Below are positions 33,746-42,348 of a DNA stretch of 64,000 nt, piece by piece. The notes under the pieces were generated by a model. It saw only the letters and a list, made by a program, of their open reading frames with translations. It made no database searches and had not been told where the DNA came from. The position numbers and the translations under genes are program-made. Source of the DNA: Rhizobium sp. R635 (lineage in GTDB: Bacteria > Pseudomonadota > Alphaproteobacteria > Rhizobiales > Rhizobiaceae); the NCBI RefSeq assembly GCF_002211285.1, contig NZ_LOKX01000019.1, forward strand, positions 1-64,000, given 5' to 3'. Position 1 is the first letter of the stretch, and every line of letters starts with the position of its first letter.

Positions 33746-34464
33746 TGCGCGGCGAAATAGGTCTGAGCCGCGTCGATGACCTCGTCCGCACGATCCTGTT
33801 TCAGAAGGTCTATGGGCCTGCGCCCGCCGAGCATCGGATTCGGCTGGCAGAGCCACAGCCATGCGACCCGCTGATTGGGCACGAGAGAGCCGATCGCTCC
33901 TATGCCTTTTGCGGGACGTCCGTCGATGAATTGTTCGATCGGATAGACGTGCTTCTTCGTTCCCTTCAGCAATGCGATGACCTCGCCGGCATGCTGCCAG
34001 CGATTGAGGGTGGAGCGGGCAATTCCGAAATCGCGCTGGAGTTCGCTTGCGCCGGCAACCGGCCCGGCCCAATCCTCGAGCCTGCGGGCGACCGCAAGGT
34101 CGCCCAGCAATCGCTCGCCCTCCTCCGCAGTGACGATCTTCCCAAGCCCCTCGCCGCTGGAGGGTTCTACGGCTTGGGGAATCTCAAGCGCGATCTTGCC
34201 GCCATCCGGCGCATCGCTGAAAGCCTCCACAAGGCCACGAATGCGCCGGGCCAATTCGCCCTGGCGCCTGCTGAGTTCGCGGCGCGCGCTGACGGGAAGA
34301 TCGACAATGGCCGCAGCCGCCGCTCCCGCAATTCTGGCGGACAAGGCAACCGAGCCGGACTCGAACGTGGCATCGGCTTTCAGCACGTCGGCGACTTTGG
34401 CGGCAACGCGATCGGCGACCTCAGCCTGACGAGCGCGGCCAAGCTGCATCTGGGAACCAGCCAT
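33742..34464 (-). CDS. Xre/MbcA/ParS-type antitoxin of the RES toxin
   Basis: A 240-residue protein. A DNA-binding helix-turn-helix-like region (ELQRDFGIARSTLNRWQHAG, about 138-157) is followed by the MbcA/ParS C-terminal toxin-binding domain with NQRVAWLWLCQPNPMLGGRR, PIDLLK and a helical end. It is longer than typical Xre antitoxins (about 150 residues), with an extra helical N-terminal 110 residues. GGAG lies eight bases before the ATG. It should neutralise the downstream RES toxin and repress its own promoter, which carries matching repeats at 34514-34529. Confidence 0.88.
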   Translation of the reverse strand: MAGSQMQLGRARQAEVADRVAAKVADVLKADATFESGSVALSARIAGAAAAAIVDLPVSARRELSRRQGELARRIRGLVEAFSDAPDGGKIALEIPQAVEPSSGEGLGKIVTAEEGERLLGDLAVARRLEDWAGPVAGASELQRDFGIARSTLNRWQHAGEVIALLKGTKKHVYPIEQFIDGRPAKGIGAIGSLVPNQRVAWLWLCQPNPMLGGRRPIDLLKQDRADEVIDAAQTYFAAQ

Positions 34465-34492
34465 GAAACCATCTCCGTTCTTACCTGGAACT

Positions 34493-34521
34493 GATATAGT
34501 CTCAAATGGCCAATTTGTCCA
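34493..34521 (-). promoter_or_regulatory. Promoter of the antitoxin-toxin operon
   Basis: On the minus strand TGGACA (34521-34516), a 17-base spacer and TATATC (34498-34493) form a near-consensus sigma-70 promoter. The expected start of transcription is about 22 bases before the antitoxin ATG. Confidence 0.65.
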
Positions 34522-34529
34522 GTTTGTCC
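34514..34529 (-). promoter_or_regulatory. Direct repeats over the -35 region, candidate antitoxin operator
   Basis: On the minus strand GGACAAA occurs twice, nine bases apart (34529-34523 and 34520-34514), the second overlapping the -35 box. This is a plausible autoregulatory site for the antitoxin; binding is inferred. Confidence 0.45.
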
Positions 34530-34573
34530 CATTTTATCTGTAGCGGCGGAGCGTGATCCCCAAGAAAGGAATG

Positions 34574-37500
34574 TCAGCCCTTCCGCAGCCTCCAGGTCCT
34601 GATTTCGAAGGGCATGATATCGGCGGGGCCTTTGCGCTCCATCGGCTCTTCGAGAATGCTGAGCGGCTGCGACGCGCTCCATCCGGAAGGTAGGGTAAGG
34701 GACAGGCGGCCGCGGCGGCCGGCCGGTTCGTAGAGGCGCAGGATGAGGCCTTCGCCCTCTTCCGCGGGCTTCAGGCCCGAGAAGGCGACGGGGGTGCCTG
34801 CGACTTCAAGCGGTGCGAAACTGCCGGCGGAGAGGCCGCTCGCTTCGGCCGTCACCAGCGGCTGGTTGAGATCGAGCGCCTCGTCGAGCACGCCGCCGTC
34901 ATGCCAGGCGCCTTCATGCGGCATCAGCGCATAGGTGAAGCTCTGCTCGCCCTCATCGGCCAGCGGATCGGGGTAGACCGGCCCGCGCACCAGGCTCATG
35001 CCGATCACATTGCCGCGGGCGCTATGGCCATATTTGGCATTGTTGAGGAGGGCCACGCCGAAGCCCGGCTCGCTGATATCGACGAAGCGATGGGCGGCGG
35101 CCTCGAACATCGCCTGTTCCCAGGAGGTGTTCGTGTGCGTCGCCCGCTCGACCACGCCGTAGGCGCATTCGAAGGTTGCCTTGCGCGCCTGCACGTCGAC
35201 CGGGTTGACGGTGCGCAGCAGGGTGCGGCGGTCGTGCCAGTCGATCGTCGTTTCGATGTCGAGCCGCTTGGCATTGGCGGTCAGCACATAGGTCTGCGTG
35301 ACGCTCGAATGCCGGTAGCGGTGGACGACGCGGATCGCCGCGCGGTGCGGGCCGCTTTCGACGAGGCTGATGCTCTCAGGCGCTTCGAGACGGATGCCCT
35401 TTTCTGCATAGTCGGCATCGACGTCCCAGGCGTCCCAGTTGCGCGGCTTGTCGGCCGGATAGACCCAGAGCTGGTTGGCGGAGCCGGCGACCGCTTCGCG
35501 GCCGCTCGCCTTGTGGATGAGGCTGGCAACGGCGCCGTCCCTGCCGATGACGACCGAGAGGTAATCGTTTTCGAGGCGATCGGCGCCGGCCTTCAGCCCG
35601 CCCGCCGGCTTCAGCGCCTGCCTGTCGAAGACGGCGACCGACAAGGGAGCGACGATCTCGGCGGCCGAAAGCGCCGTGCCGTCTGCCAGCCTGGCGTTCA
35701 CCGGGCGGGCCGCAAGCGACGGATTGACGACGATGAGGGCGTCAGCGACCCCGCCCTTCGGCAGATTGGCTGACAGCGCCAGCAAGGCCTTGGCCTGCTC
35801 GGCCTTGGCATGGTCGATGACGCCGCCGAGCTCCTGCTCCGCATCCTGATAGACTTCGCGGATGCTCGAACCCGGCAGGATGTCGTGGAACTCGTTCTTC
35901 AGCACCACGCGCCAGTCCGCCTCCAGGCTTTGCGGCTTTTCGGCGCCGAGCAGATGGGCGAGCGACGCGAGGGTCTCGGCGGTGATCAGCGCGCGTTCGG
36001 CCTGGCGGTGCTTGCGCTTGACGCCGCTTTGCGTCGTCAGCGTGGCGCGGTGCAGTTCGAGATAGATTTCGCCGTCCCAGACGGGAAGCTTCTTCTCCGA
36101 AGCGGTTTTGTGCGCCCGCTCGTAGAAGCTTTTGACGGTGCCCCAACGGGCCTGCGGGATCGCCGGAAAATCGCGCAGCTGCACTTCCCGCTCCACCATT
36201 TCAGGCGTCACGCCGCCGCCGCCGTCGCCATAGCCGACGGCGAGAAGCGAGGTATCGTGCTGCACCTTGCCGCGGAAATTCTTCCATGTCGGCACATAGC
36301 AGTCGGCCTGCACGAAGCCGTTATATCCCTGCATCGGATTGTCGAAGGTGTGGGTCAGCACCTGGCTGCCATCGAGGCCCTTCCACCAGAAGAGATCGGA
36401 GGGGATGTGGTTGGTCTCGCTCCAGTTGACCTTGATCGTGAAGAAGCTGTCGATGCCGCCCTGTCTCAGGATCTGCGGCAGGGCGCCGGAAAAACCGAAG
36501 CAATCCGGCAGCCAGCACACCGTATGGCGCGCGCCGAAGGTCTTTTCGAAATAACGCTGGCCGTAGAGAACCTGGCGGACGAGGCTTTCGCCCGTGGGCA
36601 TATTGGTGTCGGGCTCCACCCACATGCCGCCGACGGTTTCCCACTTTCCTTCCGCGACCTTCTCCTTGATGCGGTCGAGAAGCTCCGGATCTTCCTCTTC
36701 CATCTGCGCGTAATAGTGGGCGGTCGACTGGTTGAAGCGGAAATCGTCGGAGCGCTCCATCAGCGACAGCGCCGTATTGAAGGTGCGCCGCATCTTCCGC
36801 CGCGTCTCGCGATAGGGCCAGAGCCAGGCAAGGTCGATATGCGCATGACCGGTCAGCAGCAGTTCGCCATTCGGGGGGAAGCGCTTCTGCAGCTCCTTCA
36901 ACCGCGCCGTCAGCGCCTCGAAAGCGGAAGCCGCCGAAGCGCTCTGCTCGTCGGAGAGGCCCGCCGGGTTGGCCTCGAGCTCTGGCAGCTCCCAGATCTT
37001 CTGCTGCATCACGGCGCCTGATGTGCGGGAGATGTAAGCCGCCGTATCCGACGGCCAGTCCAGGCTGCGCAGGGCCTGCTCGGCGGCATCGATCAGATGC
37101 GGCACGACCTCATGCTCGCCGAGTACGCCGATCGCCTCGACAACCTGTTTCAACAGAAGATGCAGGCGATGAGCAGGGCCGTCTAGCCAGATAAACCGGG
37201 CCTTGTTCAGCCGTGGCGCCCGGTTCGGCTCGCCGAACGGAAAGCGGGCGACGCTTTCCGTCGCAATCGAGAACCGGCGGCCTTTGACCGGGAATTCCTG
37301 ATGATAGGGATCGAGACCGAATGTTTCACTCTCGCCGCCGGGGTAGCTCAGCGTGATCAGGCTCTCGCCGCCGAGATCGAGCTGCAGGCGGATATCTTCG
37401 AGCGGCCAGTTCGCCGGCGCCTCGGCGCTGACGGCAAAATGCACCACGCCCTGGCGATGCGGCCAATCCTGATGATGGGCGATCGGCTCGCCCTCGAAGG

Positions 37501-37600
37501 TCCAGCCGTCGATCGGGCTGCTGTACCGGTCCCGCCAATGCGCGAGCTCGGCGATACGGACCTTCAGGCTGTCGAGGCGTTGGGCAATGGTGAGCGGCAT
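34574..37600 (-). CDS. Glycoside hydrolase family 38 alpha-mannosidase
   Basis: A 1008-residue zinc-dependent alpha-mannosidase that removes mannose from oligosaccharides. Zinc-site motif GHAHIDLAWLWP with His252 and Asp254-256 region, nucleophile Asp366 in WLPDCFGFSG, the helical domain with EFHDILPGSSI, and a large C-terminal beta domain. No signal peptide, so it works in the cytoplasm on imported mannosides. AGGA lies six bases before the ATG. A promoter element at 37721-37749 is nearly the same as the one before the ABC transporter operon at 47182, which probably imports its substrate. Exact linkage specificity is unknown. Confidence 0.93.
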   Translation of the reverse strand: MPLTIAQRLDSLKVRIAELAHWRDRYSSPIDGWTFEGEPIAHHQDWPHRQGVVHFAVSAEAPANWPLEDIRLQLDLGGESLITLSYPGGESETFGLDPYHQEFPVKGRRFSIATESVARFPFGEPNRAPRLNKARFIWLDGPAHRLHLLLKQVVEAIGVLGEHEVVPHLIDAAEQALRSLDWPSDTAAYISRTSGAVMQQKIWELPELEANPAGLSDEQSASAASAFEALTARLKELQKRFPPNGELLLTGHAHIDLAWLWPYRETRRKMRRTFNTALSLMERSDDFRFNQSTAHYYAQMEEEDPELLDRIKEKVAEGKWETVGGMWVEPDTNMPTGESLVRQVLYGQRYFEKTFGARHTVCWLPDCFGFSGALPQILRQGGIDSFFTIKVNWSETNHIPSDLFWWKGLDGSQVLTHTFDNPMQGYNGFVQADCYVPTWKNFRGKVQHDTSLLAVGYGDGGGGVTPEMVEREVQLRDFPAIPQARWGTVKSFYERAHKTASEKKLPVWDGEIYLELHRATLTTQSGVKRKHRQAERALITAETLASLAHLLGAEKPQSLEADWRVVLKNEFHDILPGSSIREVYQDAEQELGGVIDHAKAEQAKALLALSANLPKGGVADALIVVNPSLAARPVNARLADGTALSAAEIVAPLSVAVFDRQALKPAGGLKAGADRLENDYLSVVIGRDGAVASLIHKASGREAVAGSANQLWVYPADKPRNWDAWDVDADYAEKGIRLEAPESISLVESGPHRAAIRVVHRYRHSSVTQTYVLTANAKRLDIETTIDWHDRRTLLRTVNPVDVQARKATFECAYGVVERATHTNTSWEQAMFEAAAHRFVDISEPGFGVALLNNAKYGHSARGNVIGMSLVRGPVYPDPLADEGEQSFTYALMPHEGAWHDGGVLDEALDLNQPLVTAEASGLSAGSFAPLEVAGTPVAFSGLKPAEEGEGLILRLYEPAGRRGRLSLTLPSGWSASQPLSILEEPMERKGPADIMPFEIRTWRLRKG

Positions 37601-37720
37601 GGCTTATCCTGTTCAAAAATCGGCGGCGCGCGATCCGGAATCATGGCTTTGGGAGATGAAGATGGTGCGACAGGGATCGCAAATGCCGACCCCTCCTCCC
37701 AGCGGGTCCGGCTGACGCTT

Positions 37721-37749
37721 AGATTAAGTAACTTTGATTTGGCGTCAAG
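37721..37749 (-). promoter_or_regulatory. Promoter/operator shared with the sugar ABC operon
   Basis: On the minus strand this 29-base stretch has -35 TTGACG (37748-37743), a 16-base spacer and -10 TAATCT (37726-37721). It is identical in 26 of 29 bases to 47075-47103 on the plus strand. The conserved spacer (AAATCAAAGT then ACTTAAT) contains an interrupted dyad and is a likely ROK repressor site. Confidence 0.7.
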
Positions 37750-38576
37750 TGCGGAAGAGAGTCATCGCGGGGCGGATACGACGATGCCCCAAAGTGTTTT
37801 CCATTTTGCCTCTGCTTTGTTCCAGAAGTGCCGCTTACCGCATTCCTCGGCGCACCTCAGGCTCGCGGCTGAGGCGTCGATGGCACGTCGCATAGCCGAG
37901 CTGGCAGTCCAGAAAGCTGAAGATCGCCGTTCAACGGTTGGGCCAGCAAACGTCTAGAACGCGGCCGAAGGCGCGGCGGATCGCAGGGGGTTGAACGCAG
38001 CAAGACTCTTCCCCGCAGGCGTGAAAGCCGTCGAAAACCCTCGTATGCTTCGGCCTAGAGATAAGCGACAGAGTCGAGTTCTTCGAGCAAAAGCTCGCAA
38101 GGTCATCACTCAAATTGGCTATTTAGATGCTTGGTTGTCGCGCAGAAGAAGTTCAATGAAACTGCCCGCCAAATGATGATACCTCCTGAGAAGAGGATTA
38201 CGATGATCCGAATTTGGCTTACTCTATGGGCGCATCAATTGCCTCCGACACAACACGGATTCCTTTTCGAAAATAAAAATCATCTCATCATAGAATATTT
38301 TCGGAATGCAGAATCTTGATATCTTCCTCATTATCGCCGCTATTGCTTTTTTTGATCTTGCAATCAACTATATCGTGTAATACCGTCCAAAAAGAGGGAA
38401 ATACACACTGATATTGCTTTCATCCACAGCCGTACACCGTGGCGTAGCTGTGCAGGCATTGCTTGTCATTGGCACGACTTAAATTACCGTGGGAATTTTA
38501 TACAAACGGTCTCTATTACAGATCGCGGATATTGTTACCTCCGCAAGCGGAACACCTGCGCCTCAGAGGGTAGCTT
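37750..38576. other. Long gene-poor interval entering a lower-GC segment
   Basis: No sizeable gene is supported. From 37750 to about 38100 composition is still high-GC; several open frames exist but none has good codon use. After about 38100 the sequence turns AT-rich, marking the left edge of the accessory insert. A 24-codon hydrophobic frame lies at 38306-38380. Promoters for the lipoprotein gene at 38577 must lie in the last 100 bases. Confidence 0.5.
38306..38380 (+). CDS. Possible 24-aa single-helix membrane peptide
   Basis: ATG to TAA encodes 24 residues, nearly all a hydrophobic helix (LDIFLIIAAIAFFDLAINYI). Small membrane peptides of this kind exist as toxins or regulators, but there is no good ribosome binding site and no homology evidence. 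Reported because composition is suggestive. Confidence 0.2.
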   Translation: MQNLDIFLIIAAIAFFDLAINYIV

Positions 38577-39656
38577 ATGGAAATATCAGTTGGGTTCAAG
38601 ACAGGAAGTAAACACATCAGGACGCGGCTTCACCTCGTCGTAACTCTGATTGTCGCCGGCTTGGTTACTTCCTGTACTGCGACGGCGCCCGTGGCTGTCG
38701 AGCCTACCCTCAATGCAGGTGATGTTGCCAAAAAATCCGTGGACCGCCGAAGCATCATGAACTCGCTTCGAGCAGACGCTGAGTATGCTTATGGCGGAAC
38801 GCCGAATTGGTATGACGTAACCTTGGCAGGCTTCAACTACGTCGACGACCGGTGCTCCACCTATTTTGACTCGCTCTTCAGGCTGAACCGCCAACGCGAA
38901 GCTACGAAGTCTGGGATATCCGCTTTTGGACAGACGACAAATGCAATTCTTGGCGTCACGGGTGCCACTCAGCTCTCGATGACCGTCGTGGCACAGGCCT
39001 TTGGGTTGGCGTCAAACCTTACTGACGTCGTCGCGGGCACATATCTTTATGAACTCCCTCCCGCAACGACGAAAAAGTTCGTGGGTGAACTCACTCGCGC
39101 GTATCGCGATGGCACCGCGAAGCAAAAGAGCAGCATTGATAGCGCCCCTGCCGCCTACGGCTATGTCCGCGGATATCTTGACCTGTGCCTTCCGGCGACG
39201 ATCGAAGGTGAACTTGTCGAGCATGTCGGCTCGGCAGTCGCTGTTGCCAGCCCCACCACCAGCGGCTCTGGGGTCGACCTCAGGATCGCCAGCGAGGGTA
39301 ATTTGCCGCCGCCTCCCGCATTTGAACGACCTCCCAGCGTGACCGGGCCGCTTCCCGGGGGGCGCGCCGCAAAAAAATCGACGGCGGAAGACTTAGTTGG
39401 CCCGGTTACTTGGAGCACAATTCAAACCCTTCTTTGCGTTGCTCCCGCCGATGGGGCACTCGGGCCAACCACGCGTCAAGCAATTCGGGATTTCTACAAA
39501 GGCCGGGGCGATAATAGAAACGACGTGCTGGCCGCCGGCGGCATCAATGAATCAGACATCCGGCTTTTGAAGGCTACCGCTGAACTAAGCCCAGGAAAGA
39601 CGTGCGCGGAACGGGGTGTCCCTGACGCCTACTCTGTTGGCAAACTTAGTCAATAG
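38577..39656 (+). CDS. Lipoprotein with peptidoglycan-binding-like C-terminus (cassette gene 1)
   Basis: A 359-residue protein. Residues 1-33 are a lipoprotein signal peptide with lipobox VTSC, so it is probably anchored to the outer membrane. A mostly helical middle part (about 45-215) with NWYDVTLAGFNYVDDRCSTY is followed by a Pro-rich linker. The C-terminal part (about 275-330) has IQTLLCVAPADGALGPTTRQ then AIRDFY, the pattern of PG_binding_1 repeats. GAGGG precedes the ATG by seven bases. Third codon positions carry more A/T than the replicon's core genes, suggesting transfer. First of four apparently co-directional cassette genes. Function unknown. Confidence 0.8.
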   Translation: MEISVGFKTGSKHIRTRLHLVVTLIVAGLVTSCTATAPVAVEPTLNAGDVAKKSVDRRSIMNSLRADAEYAYGGTPNWYDVTLAGFNYVDDRCSTYFDSLFRLNRQREATKSGISAFGQTTNAILGVTGATQLSMTVVAQAFGLASNLTDVVAGTYLYELPPATTKKFVGELTRAYRDGTAKQKSSIDSAPAAYGYVRGYLDLCLPATIEGELVEHVGSAVAVASPTTSGSGVDLRIASEGNLPPPPAFERPPSVTGPLPGGRAAKKSTAEDLVGPVTWSTIQTLLCVAPADGALGPTTRQAIRDFYKGRGDNRNDVLAAGGINESDIRLLKATAELSPGKTCAERGVPDAYSVGKLSQ

Positions 39657-39688
39657 CCCAAACTTGAAACCGACCAGGGAACATTCCG

Positions 39689-40951
39689 ATGGCTGTGATG
39701 AAAGTCGCTCGTGTACTGAGGGATAAACCGTCGCTCGATGCGACAGTCTTGAGATCGGTCCCGGCCGGCACCAAGGTTACGGTTCTGGACGACAAAAAGC
39801 TTCCGTTCACTGAAATCCTTATCGACGCGACAGGCGAGAAAGGATGGGTAGTAGACGAGGCCATCGATAAGACCAGCGACACCATCGGCCCTCTCGACAA
39901 GCTTCTCGTAGCCGCGGAATGCGTGGAACTGGCCGCAAATTACGGCGGCAATGCCTATTACCTGATGACCATCGCACAGATGCGTACAAACATTATCGAC
40001 GTGCAGGGCCTACAGACCAGCGGGCTGTTCGCGTTCACCGATCAAGAATGGATCCTGAACGCCAGCCATCCTGAGTATGAGATCGCCTATGGCCTACCTG
40101 AGATCCGCGATTGGCGGGCGCAATGTACCCTCTTTGCGATCATGGCAGCTCAGATGGCAGATGCCCTAAGTGATGCGCTGGGGACTGATATATCGATGGT
40201 CAAGCTCCTGCTCGCCCAAACCGTTGGCCTCATCGCGGCTCGCCAGGCTCTTGGCAACGACGAGCAAAACGCCGCCGCACTCGTTAAAGCCATTACGCCT
40301 GCCCAGGCCCAGACCGATCGTATCGACCTTTCGAACCTCACGAACCGAGACGCAGCACTTCTCACAGGTTCGACGGTCAAAGATATGTTGGCAGTCATCG
40401 AAGCGAAGCTCAATGAAAGCTTCACATCGGTGGACGTCATCATCAGCGAACAAATCGAGCTCTTCATGAAGAAGCTGCGTCAACTGACGGACCTCGCCCC
40501 GACGGCCGTCGGTGACATCAACTTCTCGTCGCCCAAGATCCCGAAGTCCCGCGAACCAATCGCACGGAAGATCGCGGAGAAGTTCGCAGTGCGAGGATAC
40601 GGAACCCTGCAGCAGATTGCGGCTATCGCAAATGCTATACGGGAATCCAAGCTGGATCCTTCAAGCACCAACCTGCGCGGAGAGCGGAGCTTCGGTCTTT
40701 TTCAATTGAATCAGAACGGCGGCGTTGGCACTGGTCATAGCGACGCAGAGCTTCTGGATCCCGATCGAAATATCGAGATCATGCTGGATGAGATCCAGAA
40801 GCCTTACCTGAAGAAAAGCCGTGCCCGCTTCTTGGCTACTGCCAATCTGCATGAGGCAGTCGAGATCTTTGTCTTCAACTTCGAGAAGCCTGCGGACAAG
40901 CCAGGAGAGACTGAGAAGCGTTTTAAGATCGCTCAGACGCTTATCGCTTGA
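39689..40951 (+). CDS. SH3b protein with lysozyme-like C-terminus (cassette gene 2)
   Basis: A 420-residue protein without a signal peptide. Residues 5-60 form a bacterial SH3 domain (LRDKPSLDATVLRSVPAGTK then GWVVDEA), often used to bind cell wall. The middle (about 75-230) has GLFAFTDQEWILNA, reminiscent of transglycosylase-associated segments. The C-terminus (about 290-420) has IAAIANAIRESKLDPSSTN and SFGLFQLNQNGGVG, the pattern of phage-tail lysozyme-like domains with a catalytic Glu in RESKLDP. It follows gene 1 by 32 bases. Lack of an export signal means it must leave by another route or act inside; hydrolase activity is inferred. Confidence 0.78.
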   Translation: MAVMKVARVLRDKPSLDATVLRSVPAGTKVTVLDDKKLPFTEILIDATGEKGWVVDEAIDKTSDTIGPLDKLLVAAECVELAANYGGNAYYLMTIAQMRTNIIDVQGLQTSGLFAFTDQEWILNASHPEYEIAYGLPEIRDWRAQCTLFAIMAAQMADALSDALGTDISMVKLLLAQTVGLIAARQALGNDEQNAAALVKAITPAQAQTDRIDLSNLTNRDAALLTGSTVKDMLAVIEAKLNESFTSVDVIISEQIELFMKKLRQLTDLAPTAVGDINFSSPKIPKSREPIARKIAEKFAVRGYGTLQQIAAIANAIRESKLDPSSTNLRGERSFGLFQLNQNGGVGTGHSDAELLDPDRNIEIMLDEIQKPYLKKSRARFLATANLHEAVEIFVFNFEKPADKPGETEKRFKIAQTLIA

Positions 40952-41126
40952 GGCTCGTCCGTTACGGCTGCCGCCATCGAGGGTTTGAAGGGGTTCGCAA
41001 GCATTCCAGGCGCGATGACCGAGAGCAAAGCAGATCACAGCTCGCCGAAACTATCCGGACCGCGACTCATGCATCTGCTTTGAGCAGGCATCCTGGCAAA
41101 CGTCGACATAATGACTGGGGGATACG

Positions 41127-42242
41127 ATGGGACTATCATTCAACGGCATCCTGGATATCGTAGTCAGCCTAATTTTTCTGTACCTCTTAATCAGCTTGGT
41201 TTGCACCTCCTTATGTGAATCCATCGCAACGCTTCTCAAATTGAGAAGTCGTTCCCTCAGCGTCAGCGTCGCCAAAATCCTTGAAAACCAGGATTTGATC
41301 GACAGGTTCTACGCAAATGGTCTCGTCAAAGGCGCTATTTCGGCGTCTCAATGGAAAAAAGCCCCGGTCGCAGGTGTTCCGACGAAATACGGACACTCGT
41401 CCTATATGGATAGCCGGAGTTTCGCGATGGCCCTTCTGGGGAGTCTAGATCCGGACAAGCCGGTGCCAGCCGTCACAGACATTGAGCAAAGCCTGAAATC
41501 AGCGAATCTTCCAGGTGGAATCAAGGACGTCTTATCAGCTGCGTTGACTGCTGGCGCGAAAGATATGACCGCATTGCGAGATGAAGTGGCGTCCTGGTTT
41601 GATAATGCGATGGATCGATTGAGCGGCGAGTACAAGCGTCAACTCAAATGGATTTCCTTCGGCGTCGGACTATTTATCGCCATCCTTTTAAATGTCGATA
41701 GCGTCGATGTAGCAACGAGGCTCTGGAAAGACCAAGCGCTTCGCCAGCAGCTCGCCAGCGCGGCTGAGAGTTATGTAAACGACAAACCAGTCTCCTGCCC
41801 TGTCGGGGATGGGCAAAAATCACCTGCCGATCCTGGCAAGCAGGATGCCGCATCTACTTCTCCCAAACAGGATATCGAAGGTCAGACACCCGCTGCTAGC
41901 GGGGCTTCTGATAGCGGGGGAAAGACGACGCCTGAGGATGCCGGGAAACAGGCGGCGTCAGATTTGAATTGCCAACTCCGTACGATGAACGATGCTTTGT
42001 CGGCCGCTCGTCCCTTCCCCATTGGTTGGACCACCGCTGCGCCCGTGGAGAGTGCCAAGGACTCGTCTCGAAACCTCACTGCAATCCTCCACGACATGCC
42101 GCTCATGTTCAGCAAGATTATAGGCTGGCTATTTACGGCCGTGGCGCTGTCACTGGGAGCACCGTTCTGGTTCGACACACTGTCAAAATTCATGAACGTC
42201 CGCGGCGCTGGAAAAAAACCGGAAAAGGTCCAGGTCAGCTGA
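41127..42242 (+). CDS. Integral membrane protein of unknown function (cassette gene 3)
   Basis: A 371-residue protein. Hydrophobic helices at about 8-28, 173-193 and 325-350; the stretch 28-170 is soluble and helical (SMDSRSFAMALLGSL-like pattern), and 225-275 is a low-complexity Pro/Ser/Lys/Asp-rich loop, probably periplasmic. I do not recognise the family. It starts with ATG after GGGGGATAC and lies 175 bases after gene 2 in the same direction. Codon use is mixed, with more A/T at third positions than the chromid's core genes. It may form a membrane complex with genes 1, 2 and 4. Confidence 0.75.
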   Translation: MGLSFNGILDIVVSLIFLYLLISLVCTSLCESIATLLKLRSRSLSVSVAKILENQDLIDRFYANGLVKGAISASQWKKAPVAGVPTKYGHSSYMDSRSFAMALLGSLDPDKPVPAVTDIEQSLKSANLPGGIKDVLSAALTAGAKDMTALRDEVASWFDNAMDRLSGEYKRQLKWISFGVGLFIAILLNVDSVDVATRLWKDQALRQQLASAAESYVNDKPVSCPVGDGQKSPADPGKQDAASTSPKQDIEGQTPAASGASDSGGKTTPEDAGKQAASDLNCQLRTMNDALSAARPFPIGWTTAAPVESAKDSSRNLTAILHDMPLMFSKIIGWLFTAVALSLGAPFWFDTLSKFMNVRGAGKKPEKVQVS

Positions 42243-42348
42243 CGGAATTTGACAGGTCCGCCGAAAGCGTTTGGCGTAGGAAAGAGCCAGTCGAATGAAC
42301 GCTTTGAGGACATTTCCAGTCTATTCCGAGATAAGAGGAGGTTGCGGA

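Noticed and set aside
37301..37957. A 218-codon plus-strand frame at the 5' end of the alpha-mannosidase gene
   Set aside because: Most of it is antisense of the mannosidase; the remaining part has no good codon bias, although a decayed gene fragment cannot be excluded.
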